64,000 nucleotides of DNA from NCBI GenBank assembly GCA_934183325.1, contig CAKPSH010000001.1, positions 62,001 to 126,000 of the forward strand. The letters are read 5' to 3'. The DNA is from an uncultured Clostridia bacterium (GTDB lineage Bacteria > Bacillota > Clostridia > TANB77 > CAG-508). This document shows positions 8,195 to 18,043 of the stretch, piece by piece (within the stretch, counting starts at the first letter, position 1; each line of letters starts with the position of its first letter). The position numbers and the translations under genes are program-made. The notes beneath the pieces are model-generated. The model ran no database searches. It saw nothing but the letters and a program-made list of their open reading frames with translations, and was not told the DNA's origin.

Positions 8195-10675
8195 TTATTC
8201 TGTTGCAGGTGTTGGTGTTACTGTTGGTTCTGGTTCCTTAGTTGGAGTTGGTGTTGTACTAGGTGTTGGTGTTACCTCTGTTTTTCCTGGTGTTACTGTT
8301 GGTGTTGGTGTAGGTGTAGGAGTTGGCGTTGGTGTTGTCTTTTCTTCTGTACAATACTCTGTTGGAACCATTTGTTCAGCATCATTTGCTTTTTCCCAAG
8401 CTGTTGAATTTTCTCTATCTTCTCTTGTAATAAATATCTTTCTTTCTGTTGAAGTACAATGTTCTCCTGCTAATAATCCCGTATTCTTACATATTGTTGC
8501 TTCTACATGTGTTTTACATTTTTCCTTTGGTACAGTTCCTTCTGCAAAATACTCTGTATACACAGTTCCTGCTTCACTACATAAATCAGTTGCTAATAAT
8601 CCTGATTTTTTACATACTTTTGCTGTTGTTATACCACTTGGTTGTTCAAATTTTTTCGCTTCTAGTCCTTTATGTATTGTTTTCATAATTCCAGCCCAAC
8701 GTCTTGCTACAGTACCACTTCCTGGTGCTTTTCCTATAATCTGTGAATCATATCCAAAATACATTGAAGCCGTATAATATGGTGTAAATCCACAAAACCA
8801 TGTACTTGTACTCTTATTTGTTGTTCCTGTTTTACCACAAATCTGATAATCTTTACTAAATATAGCTCCTGAAGCTGTTGGTGTTCCTTCTTTTGCTATA
8901 CCAGCTCCTGTTGGTTCTACAAGTAGTGACTGTAATAACCATGCATTTTGTTCTGAAAATACTCTATGTGTTTCTTGTTTTTTCTCCAATACTGTATTGC
9001 CTGATTTATCCACTATTTTTATATAGAAAGCTGGCTCTATATATACACCATTATTAGCTATTGTTGCATAAGCTCCTGCCATTTCTAGTGGACTTATACC
9101 ATTATCTGCTCCGCCAAGAGCTAATGCCAATCCTTCTTTTCCAGAAAGTGAAGTTATTCCCATTTGTTTTAAATATTCTTCTGATTTTGCAACTGTTAAT
9201 TTACTCATCATTTTTACTTCAGGTATATTTCTAGAAACTCTAAGTATATATCTTATATTCATTAATCCAAAATATCCTGCTGTATCATTTTTAGGAGTAT
9301 ATGGTTTTGCACCTCCAGGATATGATACTGGTGTATCATCAACTACACTTGCTGCTGTTATCAAGCCTTCTTGAAGTGAAGGTCCAACAACTGCAATAGG
9401 TTTTATTGATGAACCTGGTTGATGTTGAGTGGCTGTCATTCTATTTAATCCCCATGCACTCTTTTCTCCTAATGCTCCAGCTCCACCTACAACATAGCCT
9501 GTAGAGTGATCAATAATTACCATTGCAGATTGCATTTGTTTTTCTACTTTTACATCTTTACCATCAGCATCTTTTTCTTTAACTTTTGTTTTTGTTATCC
9601 AATCTTTATTATTTTCATATGCTTTTTCTACTTCTTCTTGTATACTAGTATCTTGTGTTGTATATATTGTGTATCCACCACCATATATATGCAATTCTGC
9701 TTCTTTTTCTGTCCAATTATTTTTTGCCATTAAATCTTTTTTGATTTGTTTTATAGCCTCTTCAGTATGGTAAGAGAACTCTGTATTACTTGTTGTGCTT
9801 CCTTGCTCAAACTTAATTCCTTCTTCGACTACTTTTAATGCTTCTTTATATTCTTCATCGCCTAAACGTCCTAATTGATTCATTTTATATAAAACATCAG
9901 TTACTCTTTTATTTACTCTTTTAGTTTTAGCTTCATCTGTTCCATAAGCATTTGAACTAAATGGGTTATATGTACTTGGTGCGTTTGTGATTCCTGCTAA
10001 ATAAGCTGCTTCTACAACTGTTAACTCTTTAGCAGATTTATTGAAATATTTTCTTGATGCCATTTCAACACCATAAGTATCTCCACCTAATGGAATTAAA
10101 TTCATATATAATTCTATTATTTGATCTTTTGACCACATTTTTTCTAGTTGATAAGCTCTTGACATTTCCTTTACTTTTCTTATAGCACCTTTTATTCCTT
10201 TATCGTCACGCTCATCAGTTAAATTCTTTATAACTTGTTGTGTTATTGTACTTCCACCATAAGAAGATGAGCCTTTATGGGTTACGAAAGAAAGTACAGC
10301 ACCTACAGTTCTTTTTAAATCTACACCTTTGTGTGTTTCAAATCTTTCATCTTCTATTGAAATAAATGCTTGTTTTAAGTAAGGAGACATATCTTCCATA
10401 CTTACAATAATTCTGTTTTCACTTCCACTTAATTTTCCAATTTCATTTCCATCTAAATCCAATATCGTTGAATTTTGATATTCTATTGATAAATCATCGT
10501 TTGATAAAGACCACTCACCTTTAACTAATCCTGATATTACTGCTACTGCAACTCCTGCCCCAATGGTAAATAAAACAATCATTATTAATAAAAGTGATAA
10601 TAGTACTTTTTTTAATTTTTTATGCCCTTTTTTCTTTTTCTTAACTTCTTCTTTATTCTTTTTCTTGCTACTCAT
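8195..10675 (-). CDS. class A penicillin-binding protein (PBP1A-type)
   Basis: This bifunctional murein synthase polymerises lipid II and cross-links peptides at the outer face of the membrane. The 826-residue protein has a Lys-rich cytosolic tail (1-23), a membrane anchor at about 24-50, and a GT51 glycosyltransferase domain with the catalytic glutamate in IEDERF, then GGSTITQQ and EKMWSKDQIIELYMN. The transpeptidase domain shows SxxK in QPGSSIKP, SRN, and KTGT in ICGKTGTTN. The C-terminus has a cysteine-bearing region and then a Thr-Pro repeat tail (TPTPTPTPTPTPTVTPG...) of about 50 residues, likely wall-spanning. The start has AAAAAGGAGGATAAG upstream. Confidence 0.95.
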   Translation of the reverse strand: MSSKKKNKEEVKKKKKGHKKLKKVLLSLLLIMIVLFTIGAGVAVAVISGLVKGEWSLSNDDLSIEYQNSTILDLDGNEIGKLSGSENRIIVSMEDMSPYLKQAFISIEDERFETHKGVDLKRTVGAVLSFVTHKGSSSYGGSTITQQVIKNLTDERDDKGIKGAIRKVKEMSRAYQLEKMWSKDQIIELYMNLIPLGGDTYGVEMASRKYFNKSAKELTVVEAAYLAGITNAPSTYNPFSSNAYGTDEAKTKRVNKRVTDVLYKMNQLGRLGDEEYKEALKVVEEGIKFEQGSTTSNTEFSYHTEEAIKQIKKDLMAKNNWTEKEAELHIYGGGYTIYTTQDTSIQEEVEKAYENNKDWITKTKVKEKDADGKDVKVEKQMQSAMVIIDHSTGYVVGGAGALGEKSAWGLNRMTATQHQPGSSIKPIAVVGPSLQEGLITAASVVDDTPVSYPGGAKPYTPKNDTAGYFGLMNIRYILRVSRNIPEVKMMSKLTVAKSEEYLKQMGITSLSGKEGLALALGGADNGISPLEMAGAYATIANNGVYIEPAFYIKIVDKSGNTVLEKKQETHRVFSEQNAWLLQSLLVEPTGAGIAKEGTPTASGAIFSKDYQICGKTGTTNKSTSTWFCGFTPYYTASMYFGYDSQIIGKAPGSGTVARRWAGIMKTIHKGLEAKKFEQPSGITTAKVCKKSGLLATDLCSEAGTVYTEYFAEGTVPKEKCKTHVEATICKNTGLLAGEHCTSTERKIFITREDRENSTAWEKANDAEQMVPTEYCTEEKTTPTPTPTPTPTPTVTPGKTEVTPTPSTTPTPTKEPEPTVTPTPATE

Positions 10676-10800
10676 ATCTTATCCTCCTTTTTAGAATAAG
10701 TCAATTCTTTTTGTAAGGTCAAATATTGTATATTATATTACAAAAAATTTAAAATTTAAAGTGTTTTTAAATAAATAAGGAAATTTTAATTTTTCTTATT

Positions 10801-13800
10801 CTACTTAAATAAATCCATTATTTCATCTTCTGTTAGCTTACTAATAAACGTGGTTTGTGTATCCAGAATATTGTCTATTAGTTCTGCTTTCTTCTGCTGT
10901 AAATTATCTATTTTCTCCTCTATAGAATTTTTTGTAATCAATTTATATACCTGTACATTGTTTTTTTGTCCAATTCTATAAGCTCTATCTGTTGCCTGAT
11001 TTTCAACAGATAAATTCCACCAAGGATCATAATGAATTACAATATCTGCTCCTGTTAAGTTTAGTCCAGTTCCACCTGCTTTTAAGGAAATCAAGAATAC
11101 TTTAATTTCTTTATTTTTATTAAATTCATCAACAAGTTCAATTCTTTCTTCTGTTTTGGTTTGTCCTGTTAACTTAAAATATTTTATTCCTTCTTTTTCA
11201 AGTTCTTTTTCTATAATTCTAAACATCTCTGTATATGTTGAAAATAATAGTATTTTGTGTTCACCAGAAATTGCTTCTTTTATCAATTCCATACATTGTA
11301 CCAACTTACTGCTTTCACCCTCATAATTATCCAAAAATAAACTTGGATGGCAACATATCTGTCTTAGTCTTGTAAGTAATGCTAAAATTTGTATTTTTGA
11401 TTTCTTTATTCCATTTAATCCAACTACTCTTGCAACTTCTTTCTTGGTTTGAGCTAGATATGTTAAATATACCTTTTGTTGTTCTTCGTTCATTTCATTT
11501 TTTACAACACTTACTGTCTTTTCCGGAAGCTCTGTTAATACTTGTTTCTTAGTTCTTCTAAGTATAAATGGTTCAATCATTGACTTTAGTCTTTTCATTT
11601 CTCTTTCTTCATGTTCTCTAACTATTCTTGTTTCATAGTCTCTCTTGAATCTACTGTAACTAAACAAATATCCTGGCATTATGTAATCAAAAATTGACCA
11701 TAATTCAGCAAGTGAATTTTCAATTGGTGTTCCTGTTAATGCAAATTTAGTTTCAGCTGAGATTGCTTTTAAAGATTTTGCATTCTGAGTATTGCTATTT
11801 TTTATGTATTGTGCTTCATCTGCAATTTGATATTTGAATTCAATTTTATTATCTAAATATATATCAATATCTCTTTTTAATAAATCATATGATGTTATAA
11901 CTAAATCATATTTATTACAGTTTTCAATAAGCTCTTTTCTTTGGCTTGCATTTCCATTTATCACTACTGTTTCTATATCTTTTCCAAATTTTTGTACCTC
12001 ATTATTCCAATTCAAAGTTAATGAACTTGGACATACTACTAGTGATGGTTTATTTTCTTCAGAATTCTTTTCATCCTGTAATAAAGTAATTACCTGAATC
12101 GTCTTTCCAAGTCCCATGTCATCTGCTAAAATTCCTCCAAATCTGTATTTATCTAAAGTTTTCAACCATTTATATCCTGTTTGTTGATATGGTCTTAAAA
12201 TTGATTTTTGTTCTTTTGGAATTTCTATATTCTCCATTCTGTTCGTGTCATTCACTAGCTTTTTAAATTTTCCATCTTCAACTACTTGAACGTCTTTCAT
12301 CTTGCCTAATAATCTGTTTAAATATAAACTTCTGTTGACTGGTAATTTTATTTTACCTTCAATAATACTCTTTGTATCTATATCTAAACCTTCAGTTAAA
12401 TCATTTAAGAATTCTATATCTTCATTCTTTTCTAAATTTAAAAAGCTACCATCTTTTAATCTATAATATTTTTTCTTTAATCTATATCTATTTATTATTT
12501 CTTTTAATTCATCTTTGTCAAACTCAAAGCTTGATAAATCTATATTTAATAAATCATTTTGAATTCTAACGCCAACTGTACTTATTTTAGGTTGCTTTAT
12601 TTCGTTTTTCTTAAATTCTTCTGTTACAAGCACCTCAAATTTTTCCATGTATTCTTTTACAGAATATGCTAGAAAATTATAAATTCTTTCTTCATCATGT
12701 AATACATATACTTTATCATCTCCAAAATGATAAAATCCATCTTGTTTTATTCTTCTTAAAGCTTCATCTTCTTTATAAAAATCTCTTGGAATATCTGGTA
12801 TATTTTTTACATCTAGCGGATTAAATTCAATTGTTCCATAACAAAATTGTGGATTTAAAATCACATTATCTTGGTTATCCACATCCAATAAAATTTTAAC
12901 AATCAGTTTCTTTGGTATATATCTTTCTACTTCCTCTTTAGGCATTTCACTAACATCTACTATTTCTTTAACTTTTGGCAACATTTTGTTTACAAATTCT
13001 AAAAGATATTTTTTATTAAATCTATATTCTTCAACATCTGATTTATTGTATATCTCTATCATTTTTACTAAATTAGCATTTTTATATCTGTCTAATTTAT
13101 AAATTAGATTATCCTTTAATATGTATACATTTTTTATACCCTTTACAATAAGTATCTTTGAAAAATTGGCTGACAATTTATAATTATCTTTATCTTCTTT
13201 TTCAATTTTAAATTTAATATCTGGTTTTTTCTGTGTTAATTTAAAGCTTATTTTTTCTTTATTATATTCAATTGCATATTCTTCACTATCATTAAATATA
13301 TCAAAAAAGTCATCTGCTGCACTCCCAGTTAATTCAATATTTGATTTTGAAATTTGTCCATTTCCATAATAATATTTATTATTTTTTAACATATTATTAG
13401 CATAATCTATAGTTTCTGCATATTTTAGTATAAATCTTAAAAATGGCTTAGCCTTACTTGAGAAAGCTTCTTCACAATGAACAAAACTTAATTTTGCTCC
13501 ATGGTATAGAGTTTCTCTATTAGTATATGCATCATAAAATCTTGTAATGTCCTTTATTTTATAAAATGTTTTTTCTCCAATTTTAAAGTTTATTATTAAT
13601 CCTAATGGATATCCATCATATTTTAATTCAGGTATTATTTTTACAGTTCCATCTGGAATGTATTCATATTCGTCTTTTTCTTTTTCCATTAGAACTTCAT
13701 TTTCGTCAGAGAACTCATTCATAAAATGGCTAAATTTTTCTAATTCATCTTCTTTTTGTTTTTCATTTATAGCCTGCAAAGCTTGTTTTTCGTATCTCTC

Positions 13801-14100
13801 ATCTTTACAAAAAAGTAAGATACATGCTAATGTATGTGCACATATTTTAGCTGAATAGTAATTACACTGGCAATGGTATATTTCTATATTTTGTTCTTCA
13901 ACATCTATTGTAAAATTCACATTTAATTTTCTATATCCATCTACAACTTTAGCATATACATATATATATTGGCATTCCCACCCTAATTGAAATTTTTCAA
14001 TTACAATTTTGTCATTTTTTAATATTTGATTTGCCTGCTTATATACTTCAGTTCCTGCTCGTTCTATAAAATGTTGCAAATTTTCTTTGCTAATTAACAT
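10801..14100 (-). CDS. SNF2-family DEAD/DEAH helicase with SWIM zinc finger
   Basis: This 1099-residue Swi2/Snf2-type ATPase probably translocates on DNA to remodel protein-DNA complexes or RNA polymerase; the bacterial members are poorly characterised. The N-terminus carries a SWIM finger (CQCNYYSAKICAHTLA, residues about 77-92). A long middle region of about 500 residues fits the bacterial SNF2-associated domain. The ATPase core shows the Q-motif region LRPYQQTGYKWL, Walker A DDMGLGKT, motif II DEAQ, motif III LTGTPIENS, and the helicase C motifs LKAGGTGLNLT and QATDRAYRIGQ. The start has AAAAGGAGAATT upstream. It follows murI by 18 bases. Confidence 0.94.
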   Translation of the reverse strand: MLISKENLQHFIERAGTEVYKQANQILKNDKIVIEKFQLGWECQYIYVYAKVVDGYRKLNVNFTIDVEEQNIEIYHCQCNYYSAKICAHTLACILLFCKDERYEKQALQAINEKQKEDELEKFSHFMNEFSDENEVLMEKEKDEYEYIPDGTVKIIPELKYDGYPLGLIINFKIGEKTFYKIKDITRFYDAYTNRETLYHGAKLSFVHCEEAFSSKAKPFLRFILKYAETIDYANNMLKNNKYYYGNGQISKSNIELTGSAADDFFDIFNDSEEYAIEYNKEKISFKLTQKKPDIKFKIEKEDKDNYKLSANFSKILIVKGIKNVYILKDNLIYKLDRYKNANLVKMIEIYNKSDVEEYRFNKKYLLEFVNKMLPKVKEIVDVSEMPKEEVERYIPKKLIVKILLDVDNQDNVILNPQFCYGTIEFNPLDVKNIPDIPRDFYKEDEALRRIKQDGFYHFGDDKVYVLHDEERIYNFLAYSVKEYMEKFEVLVTEEFKKNEIKQPKISTVGVRIQNDLLNIDLSSFEFDKDELKEIINRYRLKKKYYRLKDGSFLNLEKNEDIEFLNDLTEGLDIDTKSIIEGKIKLPVNRSLYLNRLLGKMKDVQVVEDGKFKKLVNDTNRMENIEIPKEQKSILRPYQQTGYKWLKTLDKYRFGGILADDMGLGKTIQVITLLQDEKNSEENKPSLVVCPSSLTLNWNNEVQKFGKDIETVVINGNASQRKELIENCNKYDLVITSYDLLKRDIDIYLDNKIEFKYQIADEAQYIKNSNTQNAKSLKAISAETKFALTGTPIENSLAELWSIFDYIMPGYLFSYSRFKRDYETRIVREHEEREMKRLKSMIEPFILRRTKKQVLTELPEKTVSVVKNEMNEEQQKVYLTYLAQTKKEVARVVGLNGIKKSKIQILALLTRLRQICCHPSLFLDNYEGESSKLVQCMELIKEAISGEHKILLFSTYTEMFRIIEKELEKEGIKYFKLTGQTKTEERIELVDEFNKNKEIKVFLISLKAGGTGLNLTGADIVIHYDPWWNLSVENQATDRAYRIGQKNNVQVYKLITKNSIEEKIDNLQQKKAELIDNILDTQTTFISKLTEDEIMDLFK

Positions 14101-14118
14101 ATTATAATTCTCCTTTTA

Positions 14119-14916
14119 TTAAAATTCTGCCTTTGCTATACTATATTGTATATTATCCCCCAATAATTTAGTTGCTTTTTCTTTAAAGTTGCTATCCATA
14201 TCTGTTAAATATATTTCAACAGAGCCTTTTTTTTCATCATTTTTTATATCATTATCTTCTATATATCTACTTACATAATATGCAACTCTTGTTCCTGTAT
14301 TTATAATTTCTGTTTTTCCTTTTAATTCTTTTTCAATCAGTTCTTTAAATAAAGGATAATGCGTACATCCTAATATTAATTTATCAATTTTCTTAAAGCA
14401 CTTCATATATTCTTTTACTGTGTATTTTGCCACCTTGTTATTTGTCCAGCCTTGTTCTGCCATTGTTGCTAATAGTGGTGCATCTTCATTAATTACCTCT
14501 ACCTTTGGCATCTTTTCTTTTATTTTTTTCTCCCAAGCTCCACTTCTTATTGTTCCTGATGTTGCTATAACTCCTATTCTCGCATTTTCTTTTTTTATAC
14601 TCTCTCTTAAATATAGAACTGTTGGTTCAATAATTCCTACTATTGGCACACTATATTCCTTTTGTAATACTTCTAAACTTTGGCTAGTTGCTGTTCCACA
14701 AGCAATTATTATCATTTTTACATCTTTTGAAATCAAGAATTCTACGCATTTTCTTGATATCTCAATTATTGCTTCCTTAGATTTAGAACCATAAGGAAAT
14801 CTTTTTGTATCTCCTAAATAAATTATTTTTTCATTTGGTAATGCCTTTTGAACTTCTTTTAATACTGTAAGTCCACCAATACCTGAATCAAACATTCCTA
14901 TTGGTCTATTATCCAT
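14119..14916 (-). CDS. murI: glutamate racemase
   Basis: MurI converts L-glutamate to the D-glutamate used in peptidoglycan. The 265-residue protein has the catalytic aspartate in GMFDSGIGGL (D10), the first catalytic cysteine in IIACGTATS, and the second in LGCTHYPLF. The stop of rdgB and the start of murI overlap by one base (TAATG), and AAAGGAG lies inside the end of rdgB, so the two are translationally coupled. Confidence 0.96.
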   Translation of the reverse strand: MDNRPIGMFDSGIGGLTVLKEVQKALPNEKIIYLGDTKRFPYGSKSKEAIIEISRKCVEFLISKDVKMIIIACGTATSQSLEVLQKEYSVPIVGIIEPTVLYLRESIKKENARIGVIATSGTIRSGAWEKKIKEKMPKVEVINEDAPLLATMAEQGWTNNKVAKYTVKEYMKCFKKIDKLILGCTHYPLFKELIEKELKGKTEIINTGTRVAYYVSRYIEDNDIKNDEKKGSVEIYLTDMDSNFKEKATKLLGDNIQYSIAKAEF

Positions 14917-15539
14917 TATAAGTCTTCTCCTTTTACTTTAGTTTTAAGTTGTTCTACTAATTCTAGCCAAGCTTTATCTCTATGAGTTAAACCTAATTCT
15001 TCTTCTGTTAAATCATTCATAACTCTATCCATCCCATTTGGCATTAATACTGGTCCATAAGTAAGTTTTCCCATACTTCCTGGCACTTTTACAATTTTTC
15101 CTTTTGTCTCTCCTCTACATGTGAGCACTTCTCCATCTGGTAATATAGCTGTTAATACACATGCAAAAGTTGCTCCTCTCTTTTCGTCTGGTACGTCTTT
15201 TAGTTCTCCTAATAGTTTATTTATACATACTTCTTGTGGTGCATGGTCTCCTGCATATCTTGCTGTGTGTACTCCTGGTCTTCCATCTAAAGCATCAACA
15301 AATAAACCTGCATCATCAGTAACAATAATTTCATTTATATTATTTTTATTACAATAATTTTTTATTGCTTTTGCTTTAATTAAAGAATTTTCTTCAATTG
15401 TTTCTCCATTTTCAATAATCTCCTCATTAAATCCAATATCCTTTAATGAAATAAAATTAATATTTATTTTCTTATATTCCATAAATTCTTTTACTTGGTC
15501 TATCTTTCCTTGATTTGTTGTTCCTAATATTATCTTCAT
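14916..15539 (-). CDS. rdgB: XTP/dITP diphosphatase (RdgB/HAM1 family)
   Basis: RdgB hydrolyses non-canonical purine nucleoside triphosphates (dITP, XTP) to monophosphates and pyrophosphate, cleaning the nucleotide pool. The protein is 207 residues. The substrate loop GTTNQGK is at 6-12, the metal-binding DDAGLFVDALDGRPG block is about 74-88, and the C-terminal HRDKAW motif is present. The start at 15539 has GGGAGAAGTGAAG upstream. It is the first gene of the rdgB-murI pair. Confidence 0.95.
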   Translation of the reverse strand: MKIILGTTNQGKIDQVKEFMEYKKININFISLKDIGFNEEIIENGETIEENSLIKAKAIKNYCNKNNINEIIVTDDAGLFVDALDGRPGVHTARYAGDHAPQEVCINKLLGELKDVPDEKRGATFACVLTAILPDGEVLTCRGETKGKIVKVPGSMGKLTYGPVLMPNGMDRVMNDLTEEELGLTHRDKAWLELVEQLKTKVKGEDL

Positions 15540-15645
15540 TTCTTCACTTCTCCCATCTTTTATTGAACATTTATTTTATCATAAAATCCCTTTATATGCA
15601 ATATTTTGAGCTTTATAAAAATTATTAAAATTAGTTCATTTATAC

Positions 15646-15675
15646 TTGACATTTATAAAAATTATATGCTAAAAT
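15646..15675 (+). promoter_or_regulatory. promoter of tRNA-Glu
   Basis: TTGACA at 15646-15651 and TAAAAT at 15670-15675 are spaced by 18 bases, about 15 bases upstream of the tRNA. Confidence 0.7.
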
Positions 15676-15689
15676 AAGTAAATGTAATT

Positions 15690-15764
15690 GGCTCCTTGGT
15701 CAAGCGGCTAAGACGCCACCCTCTCAAGGTGGAGTGATGGGTTCGATTCCCGTAGGAGTCACCA
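15690..15764 (+). tRNA. tRNA-Glu (anticodon CTC)
   Basis: A cloverleaf can be drawn. The acceptor GGCTCCT pairs with AGGAGTC, and the anticodon stem CCACC/GGTGG encloses the loop CTCTCAA with anticodon CTC. The T arm contains GGGTTCGATTCCC, and CCA is encoded at 15762-15764. The sequence resembles Firmicutes tRNA-Glu. It is a single plus-strand gene with its own promoter. Confidence 0.96.
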
Positions 15765-15804
15765 ATTTACATCTATTTATATTTTTAAATAGATACATAA
15801 AACA

Positions 15805-15831
15805 CCCCTAGATGTATATCACATCTAGGGG
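15805..15831 (-). terminator. terminator between tRNA-Glu and the minus-strand gene
   Basis: A perfect 11-bp inverted repeat (CCCCTAGATGT) with a 5-base loop is followed on the minus strand by TGTTTTAT, so it most likely ends the transcript of the 15841-16608 gene. It may also stop the tRNA transcript from the other side. Confidence 0.65.
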
Positions 15832-15840
15832 TTAAATGTT

Positions 15841-16608
15841 TTAGTTCTTCTCCATGTATTCTTTCAGGTAACACGTACAATCATTTTTCTTAGCCCACTT
15901 CTGCAGTTTCTCAACATTTTCTACTACAAACTGCATATATGACTTTTCTTTTATTTCTTCATATCTGTACGAGCAACAATGTTTGGCTTCTTCAATTTTA
16001 TAAAAGTCTTCTTTTTTATATTGTCTCACACTATAAGTATCAAATATCCAGCCATTATTTTTAAAAATCACATGCATTGTATATTTAGGCAGTTGAGATA
16101 TATCTTCATTCTTATAATAGAGTTCCCTAACAGCTAATATTTCTATCTGTCCTTTTTTTAGATTTTTACATAAATTAAAGCAGGATGCATAACACCGTCC
16201 TCGACATTCTTGCTCTACTATTACATAGTACATCAAATCATGTCTTTTCTTTAATAACTTAAAATCCTCTTCTGTAATTGCTTCTCCTCTTTTAGTAATT
16301 AGGTGAAAATAAGTTTTTAATGCTAATGAAGTGCATAATTCTCTACTCCTTTTATTACCAATCCACATATTAATTGCTAAAATTACAATTTCTACTATTG
16401 CTCCTCCCCATAATATTGCTTGACTCTGTTCTTCATAGATATTGCAAAGAATCAATAAAACCATTGCTATTCCAATTACCAAAATAGACCAAAAACTATC
16501 AAATAGGCCAAAAATAATTCTATAGTATAACTCCAATTGAAACCGAATCTCCTTAGTCTCTTCAGTTGCATGACTATACCATAAATCTTTCAAAAAACTT
16601 TTCAACAT
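15841..16608 (-). CDS. hypothetical two-helix membrane protein
   Basis: I do not recognise this 255-residue protein. Two hydrophobic helices are visible at about 40-56 (ILVIGIAMVLLILCNIY) and 66-82 (ILWGGAIVEIVILAINM). They are followed by a mostly soluble C-terminal domain of about 170 residues rich in Tyr, Lys and Cys (CRGRCYASCFNLC, KHCCSYRY, CTCYL). The coding sequence looks richer in G+C and uses more varied codons than its neighbours, hinting at a different origin. It is flanked by a terminator on each side and is a single-gene unit. The start at 16608 has only a distant AAAGG. Confidence 0.6.
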   Translation of the reverse strand: MLKSFLKDLWYSHATEETKEIRFQLELYYRIIFGLFDSFWSILVIGIAMVLLILCNIYEEQSQAILWGGAIVEIVILAINMWIGNKRSRELCTSLALKTYFHLITKRGEAITEEDFKLLKKRHDLMYYVIVEQECRGRCYASCFNLCKNLKKGQIEILAVRELYYKNEDISQLPKYTMHVIFKNNGWIFDTYSVRQYKKEDFYKIEEAKHCCSYRYEEIKEKSYMQFVVENVEKLQKWAKKNDCTCYLKEYMEKN

Positions 16609-16760
16609 TTGTTAAAACAACCTTTCTTGAATTTTTGTTTCCATATATTTTACCACGTTTTTTTATATAAATCAATGTTTTATTTTCAATAAGTCAATTT
16701 TTGTTTTTATCGTATTATTTACTCCTCTCCATATATATAAATTTTCTCTAAAACACAAAA

Positions 16761-16800
16761 AAGAATAACATTTTCTAAGTACATAAAAAATGTTATTCTT
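16761..16800 (-). terminator. terminator of the RR-HK-glycosyltransferase operon
   Basis: A 14-bp perfect stem (AAGAATAACATTTT against AAAATGTTATTCTT) is followed on the minus strand by TTTTTTGTGTTTT. It lies 16 bases beyond the glycosyltransferase stop. Confidence 0.8.
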
Positions 16801-16815
16801 GTCTTTTGTAATTTT

Positions 16816-18030
16816 TTAGCAATTTATTTTTAGCATTTTTTCTATATCCACATTTCTAGTATGTTCAATCTTTTCCCATTTGCTGTTTTGATTTAATAAA
16901 GCAGCTATATTAATTGGAATCCATGTTAGCATAAATATTGGTAAAGTAAAAATCCCTTTTATATATGTTTTAATTTTCTTATTGTTTACTTTTATGACCA
17001 TAACTGATAGTGCCACACTCATTAAATACATAAAAGCTAAGCTTCCTACTTGATTTATCATCCAAGTATATGAATCACTTACAATGCATGCAATAATATG
17101 TGCTATAAACACTGCTGCACTCGCTAACTGCAAAAAAGGTGCCAATAAAAAGACTAATGAATCCAAACATACAAACCTTCTCTTTGTAATAATTGTCTTT
17201 AAAATTGATTTTCCATATAATCCTAAACATTGTATTGTTCCTATTGACCATCTTTTTCTCTGTTTAAAAGATGCTCCCATATTCACTGCTTGTTCGTCAT
17301 ATGTAATTGCATCTTCCACAAAAGCTATTTTACAATTATTTATAGAAGACTTAACTGTAAACTCAATATCTTCTGTCATAGTATGTGCTTCATACCCATA
17401 CTTTTCAATAATAGCTTTTGAAATCATAAAACCTGTTCCATTTATAAAACTTGACTGCCTTATATTCATTCTTGATAAATTTACAAATGTATTTTGTATC
17501 ATATAATGTAATGAATATGAACAAGATATCCATGAATCACCTGGATTCTTACTATCTCTAAATCCCTGAGCCACTCCATATCCATTATTCAAACAAGAAT
17601 TCATTTCTTTTATAAAATCTGGATGCACAATATTATCTGCATCAAAAATTAAATATGCTTTATAATCACTTTCTTTTAATTCATTAAATGCATACTGTAA
17701 AGCCTCTCCTTTTGATTTTACTTGATAATTACATTCAATGATGTTCGCATTTTTGCTCAAAGAAATTTCCTTTGTATTATCTGTACAATTATTAGGAATT
17801 ACATACACATCATAAAATTCTTTAGGATAATTTTGCCTATTTAAACTTTCTAATAAATTTCCTATAACTTTTGCTTCATCTCTTGCCGCTATTAAAACCG
17901 CAAACTTATTCTTTATTTCATACTTCTTTACTTGTCTTCTTTTAATAAAAGCAAATACTCCTGTAACCATATAATATAACATATATAGCATTATAGAAAA
18001 ATCTATTATTTTAAAAACCTCTTTTACCAT
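16816..18030 (-). CDS. processive family 2 glycosyltransferase, membrane-bound
   Basis: This 404-residue GT2 enzyme resembles poly-N-acetylglucosamine or cellulose synthase-type transferases that polymerise and extrude a polysaccharide. It has an N-terminal membrane helix (about 8-30), then IAARDEAKVIGNLLESL, the DXD-type FDADN, the acceptor-site acid in MTEDIEF and the processivity-type QRKRW motif. Two or three C-terminal helices follow (about 285-385). The linear order D, DXD, TED, QxxRW is that of processive GT2 enzymes; the product cannot be told from sequence. It starts 13 bases after the histidine kinase and is the last gene of a response regulator - kinase - transferase operon. Confidence 0.85.
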   Translation of the reverse strand: MVKEVFKIIDFSIMLYMLYYMVTGVFAFIKRRQVKKYEIKNKFAVLIAARDEAKVIGNLLESLNRQNYPKEFYDVYVIPNNCTDNTKEISLSKNANIIECNYQVKSKGEALQYAFNELKESDYKAYLIFDADNIVHPDFIKEMNSCLNNGYGVAQGFRDSKNPGDSWISCSYSLHYMIQNTFVNLSRMNIRQSSFINGTGFMISKAIIEKYGYEAHTMTEDIEFTVKSSINNCKIAFVEDAITYDEQAVNMGASFKQRKRWSIGTIQCLGLYGKSILKTIITKRRFVCLDSLVFLLAPFLQLASAAVFIAHIIACIVSDSYTWMINQVGSLAFMYLMSVALSVMVIKVNNKKIKTYIKGIFTLPIFMLTWIPINIAALLNQNSKWEKIEHTRNVDIEKMLKINC

Positions 18031-18043
18031 ATTTTTTCCTCTT

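Noticed and set aside
8200..8345. Thr-Pro repeat tract as a contingency (phase-variable) locus
   Set aside because: The codons within the repeat are varied, so there is no long simple nucleotide repeat prone to slippage; it is a normal wall-spanning tail of a class A PBP.
15690..15764. tRNA-Glu as an attachment site of an integrated element
   Set aside because: No integrase and no direct repeat of the tRNA 3' end was found downstream in the window.
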